A DNA stretch of 64,000 nt, from NCBI GenBank assembly GCA_019639155.1, contig JAHBSJ010000010.1, forward strand, positions 1 through 64,000, in the 5' to 3' direction. A program made the translations under genes and the position numbers. Of the stretch, positions 59,948 through 64,000 are shown piece by piece. The first letter of the stretch is position 1. Each line of letters begins with the position of its first letter. This DNA comes from Acidobacteriota bacterium (GTDB lineage: Bacteria; Acidobacteriota; Blastocatellia; Pyrinomonadales; Pyrinomonadaceae). Below the pieces are notes generated by a model. That model ran no database searches and was not told the DNA's origin. It saw nothing but the letters and a program-made list of their open reading frames with translations.

Positions 59948-61927
59948 ATGAAAGCCCTGCGCATATTTGCATTAGTCATTTTCACATTCAGTCTTTCGCT
60001 TTCGGCATTTGCACAAAATGCCGTATGGTCGCCGGAGAAACAGGCAACAGTTAGAGTTCCCGGAACACCGCGTATCTCGCCCGACGGCGGCCGTGTCGTT
60101 TACACGGTCAACGAGGCGGTGATGACAGCCGACAAGAGCGAATTCGTATCGCAGGTCTGGCTGGTGAATTCGGACGGTACAGATAACCGGCAGCTTACGT
60201 TCGGCGAGCGTTCCTCTGCCAATCCGAAATGGTCGCCGGACGGTTCGATGATCGCATTCACATCAAACCGCAACGCCAACCGCAATCAGATCTTCGTTCT
60301 TCGCTTGGGCGGCGGCGAGGCCGAGCAGATCACCGACGGAAAGTCCGGAGTCGGTAATTTCGAGTGGTCGCCTGACGGAAAGTGGTTCGCATACACGATG
60401 ACCGATCCAAAGTCTGACGAAGAGGAAAAGAACGACAAGGCACGCAACGATTTTCGCTGGGCCGAGGAAAATGTAAAACTCGCACGGCTTTACATCACAC
60501 CACTCGACAAAGCAGCCGACGGCAAGCGTGAGGTCAAGAAACTGACAGCCGTTGATCGCCATGTTAATACTTTCGACTGGTCGCCGGACGGGAAACGGAT
60601 CGCCTTCTCTCATGTAAGCGGGCCGCTGGCAGACTATTGGCCGACCGCTGATATCAGTATCGTTGATGTCAGCACAGCCGCGGTTACGCCATTTGCCTCG
60701 ACCGCGGCGGCCGAGGAGAATCCGAAATTCTCACCCGACGGCCGCTTGATCGCCGCACGCGTCAGCGAACTGCCCGTCCGCTGGGCTCGCAGCGACCGCG
60801 TCCATATATATCCAGCGACCGGCGGCCAGCCGCGAGTGATGCAGCGTTCGCACGACGCGCAGCCGGTGTTTGTGGCGTGGAACCCTGACAGCCGCGGCCT
60901 CCTGTTTACCGAAGCACGTGGTACCGGAACGGCCCTATACGCTGCGGATGTAAACGCCGGCACGATCCAGATGATGGACGCCCAGGATGCCGTTATCAGC
61001 TCTCCTTTCGCCGGGAACGACGGCTGGTATGCCTTCGTTAAACAAACGTCGGATTCGCCGCCTGAGGTTTTCGTCGGGCGACACGGCGTTGTTGAGGCGC
61101 GCAATGTCACGAATGCCAATGCTGATAACGCAAAGATCCCGACCGGACGCACCGAGGTCATCAAATGGAAAAGCAAAGACGGAAAGGAGATCGAAGGACT
61201 GCTCCATTATCCGAATGACTATAAAGCAGGCACCAAAGTGCCGCTGATCCTGAATATCCACGGCGGACCGGCGGGCGTTTTTCAGCAGTCGTATGTCGGC
61301 AACCGAGGCTCATATCCGCTTGCCAGTTTTATGGCAAAGGGCTATGCGATACTGCGGCCGAATCCACGAGGCTCATCGGGCTACGGAACTGATTTTCGCC
61401 GTGCGAATATCCGCGATTGGGCAGGCGGCGACTACGATGACCTGATGACAGGCGTCGATTACGTGATAGCGATGGGCGTGGCCGACCCCGACAGGCTAGG
61501 CGTGATGGGCTGGAGCTACGGCGGTTATATGACGTCGATGATCATCACAAAAACGAACCGATTTAAGGCGGCGTCGGCCGGTGCTCCCGTTACGAACATG
61601 ATGAGCTTCAACGGTACGGCGGACATTCCGTCGTTCCTGCCCGATTATTTCGAGGCCGAGTTTTGGAACGATCCCGCGATCTATTCGAAACACTCGGCGA
61701 TGTTCAACATAAAGAACGCAAGGACGCCGACGCTGATCCAGCACGGCGAGAACGACCTGCGTGTGCCGATCGCTCAAGGCTACGAGCTATTTAACGCTCT
61801 CCGCCGTCAAGGCGTGCCGACGCGAATGATCGTGCTGCCGCGTCAGCCGCACGGCATCCAGGAACCGCGGCTCCAGATCGCGACAATGCAGAGCAATCTG
61901 GATTGGTTTGATAGGTATTTGAAATAG
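59948..61927 (+). CDS. S9-family prolyl oligopeptidase-like peptidase, secreted
   Basis: This 659-residue protein has a signal peptide (residues 1 to about 23, ending SAFAQ), a beta-propeller of WD/TolB-like repeats (WSPDGS, WSPDGKW, WSPDGKRIAF, FSPDGRLIA) and a C-terminal alpha/beta hydrolase domain with the nucleophile GWSYGGYM, an Asp in ENDLRVPIAQ and His in RQPHGIQEP. It should cleave short peptides in the periplasm (S9A/C, acylaminoacyl or dipeptidyl peptidase type). Confidence 0.92.
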   Translation: MKALRIFALVIFTFSLSLSAFAQNAVWSPEKQATVRVPGTPRISPDGGRVVYTVNEAVMTADKSEFVSQVWLVNSDGTDNRQLTFGERSSANPKWSPDGSMIAFTSNRNANRNQIFVLRLGGGEAEQITDGKSGVGNFEWSPDGKWFAYTMTDPKSDEEEKNDKARNDFRWAEENVKLARLYITPLDKAADGKREVKKLTAVDRHVNTFDWSPDGKRIAFSHVSGPLADYWPTADISIVDVSTAAVTPFASTAAAEENPKFSPDGRLIAARVSELPVRWARSDRVHIYPATGGQPRVMQRSHDAQPVFVAWNPDSRGLLFTEARGTGTALYAADVNAGTIQMMDAQDAVISSPFAGNDGWYAFVKQTSDSPPEVFVGRHGVVEARNVTNANADNAKIPTGRTEVIKWKSKDGKEIEGLLHYPNDYKAGTKVPLILNIHGGPAGVFQQSYVGNRGSYPLASFMAKGYAILRPNPRGSSGYGTDFRRANIRDWAGGDYDDLMTGVDYVIAMGVADPDRLGVMGWSYGGYMTSMIITKTNRFKAASAGAPVTNMMSFNGTADIPSFLPDYFEAEFWNDPAIYSKHSAMFNIKNARTPTLIQHGENDLRVPIAQGYELFNALRRQGVPTRMIVLPRQPHGIQEPRLQIATMQSNLDWFDRYLK

Positions 61928-61955
61928 GGTTGTTCCGGAACGAAATGGCCGGCCG

Positions 61956-61968
61956 AACCGCATCAACT
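61956..61968. repeat. Left copy of a 13-bp direct repeat flanking brnTA
   Basis: AACCGCATCAACT at 61956-61968 recurs at 62536-62548, just outside the BrnT/BrnA pair. It lies 29 bp after the peptidase stop. Flanking direct repeats of this size are consistent with insertion of the cassette by a target duplication or recombination between short repeats. Confidence 0.6.
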
Positions 61969-61992
61969 TTGTATAGACAAAAGTAATACAAG
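61967..61992. promoter_or_regulatory. Putative BrnA operator
   Basis: CTTTGTAT (61967-61974) and ATACAAG (61986-61992) are inverted copies of TTGTAT separated by 11 bp, ending 5 bp before the brnT start. AT-rich inverted repeats near the start are usual for autorepressed CopG-type antitoxin operons. Confidence 0.5.
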
Positions 61993-61997
61993 CAAAT

Positions 61998-62309
61998 ATG
62001 ATAAAAGAGGTTGCCGGTTTTGAGTGGGATGATGGAAACACCGAAAAATGCAGAAAGCACGGCCTATCCACAGATCAGATCGAAGAACTATTTTCGGGTG
62101 ACCTCTTTATACTCGGCGACGATAAGCATTCGCAAGCTGAGAAAAGGTTCATTGCCGTTGGCAGGCTTTCCAATGGCCGCGGGGTATTCGTAGGCTTTAC
62201 GTTACGAGAAAGCTTGAAAGGATCGATGATAAGGCCAATTACTGCTCGCTATATGCACAAGCGGGAGTTTCAAAAATATGAAAAAACGATTGCCGAAATT
62301 TCGAAGTGA
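61998..62309 (+). CDS. brnT: BrnT-family toxin
   Basis: This 103-residue protein has FEWDDGNTEKCRKHGLS, VGRLSNGRGVFVGFTLR and RPITARYMHKREFQKYE, the landmarks of BrnT ribonuclease toxins (His/Arg cluster). It is intact, precedes its antitoxin and overlaps it by 32 bp. The pair has lower GC than its neighbours and sits between 13-bp direct repeats. Confidence 0.88.
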   Translation: MIKEVAGFEWDDGNTEKCRKHGLSTDQIEELFSGDLFILGDDKHSQAEKRFIAVGRLSNGRGVFVGFTLRESLKGSMIRPITARYMHKREFQKYEKTIAEISK

Positions 62310-62526
62310 TAGTGAGGTCGAAGAGTTTCTCGATAATGACCTCAGCGAGTATCTCGTTGGAGAGCACCTTCGACCGATGACCTTCGAATTTCAAACAAAG
62401 GAAAAGATCGTGAATCTGCGCATTTCTGCCGGACTTTTAGAGGAAGTAAAAAAAGAAGCGAAGAAACGGCAAATGCCCTATCAAAGATATATTCGCCAGG
62501 TTTTAGAGTTGTCACTAAAGCCTTGA
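62278..62526 (+). CDS. brnA: BrnA-like CopG-type antitoxin
   Basis: This 82-residue protein has FRSDSEVEEFLDNDLSEYL at the N-terminus, the BrnA toxin-binding arm, and VNLRISAGLLEEVKKEAKKRQMPYQRYIRQVLE, a ribbon-helix-helix DNA-binding domain. It neutralises BrnT and likely represses the operon at the inverted repeat around 61967-61992. Confidence 0.85.
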   Translation: MKKRLPKFRSDSEVEEFLDNDLSEYLVGEHLRPMTFEFQTKEKIVNLRISAGLLEEVKKEAKKRQMPYQRYIRQVLELSLKP

Positions 62527-62535
62527 ACGTGTCGA

Positions 62536-62548
62536 AACCGCATCAACT
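62536..62548. repeat. Right copy of the 13-bp direct repeat
   Basis: AACCGCATCAACT, identical to 61956-61968. It lies 9 bp beyond the brnA stop and 22 bp before the convergent proC end, so the two copies bracket just the toxin-antitoxin pair. Confidence 0.6.
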
Positions 62549-62570
62549 ACGACCCGCAAAACCCGGATTG

Positions 62571-63410
62571 TCACTTCCTGCCCAGTTCGACCGCGCGTTT
62601 GTAAGCGGCATAGACGGCTTTTGACAGCACTGTACGCAGCGTGCCTTTTTCCATTTGATAAATGGCTTCGGCTGATGTACCGCCGGGCGAGGTGACCATG
62701 TTGCGGAGTTCGGCGGGGTGTTTGTGCGACGCCATCGCGAATTTGACCGAGCCGAGCATCGTTTCCTGCACGAGTTCTTTCGCCATATCGCGCGAGAATC
62801 CGAGGTGAACGCCCGCGTCCGTCAGCGCCTCCATCACCATAAAAATGTATGTCGGGCCGGTCGCGGAAAGCGACGTCGCCATGTCGATCATATTCTCGGT
62901 CTCGACAAAAAGCTCTTTGCCGAGAGCGGTCAAAATGCGTCTAACGTTCTCGCGGTCATCCGCACCGACGGCCTCGGTGCAGGTCCACGCCGTAATTCCG
63001 GCACCGATCTGCGCGGGCGTGTTGGGCATCGCTCGGACGACCTTTGCGGTTCCCAATGCTTCGGCGAGCTGCTCGATACGAGCGCCTGCGATGATCGAAA
63101 TAACGAGGTCATTCGGATGCAGAACGCCGTCCAGATCAGCAAGCACCTTTTTCAGCCGCTGCGGTTTGACGCACAGCACGACAGCGGAATTTTCGTGGCC
63201 CGCGACCGCACCTGCGGCCTCAGAGTTACTGCTGAAAACCTCGATGCCGTGTTTTTCTCTCAGCTCATCGCGCCGATTTTCACGCGGATGGCTCGCCGTA
63301 ATATGAGCGGCATCGACAATGCCGTTCTTCAGCAAACCCGCAACTATCGACTCCGCCATCACGCCGCAGCCGATGAATGCCAAACTAAGTTCTTTTAAAT
63401 CAGACGACAT
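62571..63410 (-). CDS. proC: Pyrroline-5-carboxylate reductase
   Basis: This 279-residue protein has the Rossmann start LAFIGCGVMAESIVAGLL, VVLCVKPQRLKKVL in the middle and the C-terminal signature VTSPGGTSAEAIYQME with KELVQETMLGS before it. It makes proline from P5C with NAD(P)H. The length is normal. It is followed (upstream on the minus strand) by the VapC pair with only 9 bp between. Confidence 0.93.
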   Translation of the reverse strand: MSSDLKELSLAFIGCGVMAESIVAGLLKNGIVDAAHITASHPRENRRDELREKHGIEVFSSNSEAAGAVAGHENSAVVLCVKPQRLKKVLADLDGVLHPNDLVISIIAGARIEQLAEALGTAKVVRAMPNTPAQIGAGITAWTCTEAVGADDRENVRRILTALGKELFVETENMIDMATSLSATGPTYIFMVMEALTDAGVHLGFSRDMAKELVQETMLGSVKFAMASHKHPAELRNMVTSPGGTSAEAIYQMEKGTLRTVLSKAVYAAYKRAVELGRK

Positions 63411-63419
63411 GTTTCTACC

Positions 63420-63845
63420 TTACGAACCAAACGTCCACGGATCAATGATATTAACGCCCGTATCCCGAAAATCTTTAATGTTTCTTGTCGCCAGGACATG
63501 ACCGTGTTGAATCGCGATCGCAGCGATCTGCAGATCCGTATCGGATTTTCGCATCCCGAGTTTTTCGGAATCCGCTTTCAGACGTCCCCATATCTCGGAC
63601 GCGACCATGTCAAAGCTTACGATCCGAGATATGTATTCGTCCTTAAGGGACCAAAACCAACTTTCGATCGAATTGCGACGACGCGAAATCGGCAAACGCT
63701 CTATACCTCTACGGATCTCACCGGTCGTTATGGAACTGAGAAAAAGACTCTCCGGAGTTTGCCGGCTAAACCATTCCGTTACGTTCGGTTCGGGATGATG
63801 TTTAGTGAGCTCGGAAACCACACACGTGTCAAGAAGGAACGCCAT
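63420..63845 (-). CDS. vapC: VapC-type PIN-domain toxin
   Basis: This 141-residue PIN-domain RNase has FLLDTCVVSELTK (first Asp), SSITTGEIRRGIERLP (Glu) and KSDTDLQIAAIAIQHGHVLATRNIKDF with the third and fourth acidic ligands. It is intact. The upstream antitoxin gene ends 6 bp before its ATG, giving a typical vapBC arrangement. Confidence 0.9.
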   Translation of the reverse strand: MAFLLDTCVVSELTKHHPEPNVTEWFSRQTPESLFLSSITTGEIRRGIERLPISRRRNSIESWFWSLKDEYISRIVSFDMVASEIWGRLKADSEKLGMRKSDTDLQIAAIAIQHGHVLATRNIKDFRDTGVNIIDPWTFGS

Positions 63846-63851
63846 CAGACC

Positions 63852-64000
63852 CTATTCATCCTCACCAAAATCTATCGGTGGTCGTCCGTAGTCCTTGGGG
63901 CGATCAAGGTCAAGCTCGATGCCATATCTTCGGAAAGGATTATCCAGCATAAATTCAACAAAATTCTTGCCGCTGTTCGTCATACGGCGGTATTCTTCGA
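63852..64000 (-). CDS. Partial antitoxin gene of the VapC pair
   Basis: The minus strand reads EEYRRMTNSGKNFVEFMLDN and later GIELDLDRPKDYGRPPIDFGEDE before a stop at 63852-63854. It ends 6 bp ahead of vapC, so it is the 3' part of the cognate antitoxin. The 5' part, which would carry the DNA-binding domain, lies beyond the right edge. The class (Phd or VapB) cannot be decided from this end. Confidence 0.75.
   Translation of the reverse strand, partial: EEYRRMTNSGKNFVEFMLDNPFRRYGIELDLDRPKDYGRPPIDFGEDE

Overview
The window comes from a Gram-negative bacterium: it has lipoprotein signals, TolC and porin-type outer-membrane proteins, an LpxL-type acyltransferase and twin-arginine exported redox enzymes. 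Base composition is moderately GC-rich. Gene content and style (ArsR/persulfide dioxygenase island, YwiC, cyanophycinase, S9 peptidases, coding regions carrying short palindromic inserts) suggest Acidobacteriota, perhaps Blastocatellia/Pyrinomonadaceae. That placement is inference; no rRNA or marker phylogeny is available here.

Layout. 1-1.1 kb: debris, with two RHS/YD-repeat fragments, the 3' end of an IS3-family transposase and an AT-rich orphan gene that may be an immunity protein. 1.1-6.5 kb: a sulfide/persulfide island in which an ArsR repressor is divergent from rhodanese-YgaP, persulfide dioxygenase-rhodanese, DsrE-like, TauE/SafE exporter, lipoprotein rhodanese and a PLP Cys/Met lyase. 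The repressor's likely operator fills the -35/-10 spacer. 6.5-14.6 kb: a copper/silver RND efflux operon (Cys-rich protein, YtkA-like lipoprotein, CusA, cupredoxin, DUF2231, CusC, CusB). 14.7-26.9 kb: the most notable locus, one operon joining a GltD-like flavo-FeS protein, Rieske, cytochrome b and heptaheme cytochrome c to a Tat-exported NarG/NxrA-like molybdoenzyme with beta (FeS), gamma (heme b) and chaperone subunits plus a second DUF2231-like protein.

26.9-31.0 kb: an HlyD/FtsX/ATPase ABC exporter, then a PLP decarboxylase. 32.4-37.3 kb: a nitrosative/anaerobic block of YwiC, Ric di-iron repair protein, an unknown small protein, a Crp/Fnr regulator, a porin and MobA. Four TATGAT-N4-ATCATA-like palindromes precede the respiratory operon, ric, the unknown gene and the regulator/porin pair, so I infer one regulon linking all of these; MobA would supply the cofactor for the molybdoenzyme.

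37.3-53.7 kb: mostly housekeeping (UspA, FumC, cystathionine beta-synthase, saccharopine-dehydrogenase-like, PilZ, 3D-domain protein, ABC exporter with an in-frame palindromic insert, SGNH hydrolase, NucS-like nuclease, OmpR/HK pair, desaturase, acyltransferase). 53.7-64 kb: cyanophycinase, a MntA/HepT pair with a broken toxin, Pta, YkvA-like protein, ClpC, an SRA-like protein, an S9 peptidase, a BrnT/BrnA cassette between 13-bp direct repeats, ProC and a VapC pair cut by the window edge. No rRNA, tRNA or CRISPR array was seen. All family assignments are from reading motifs; no database search was run.
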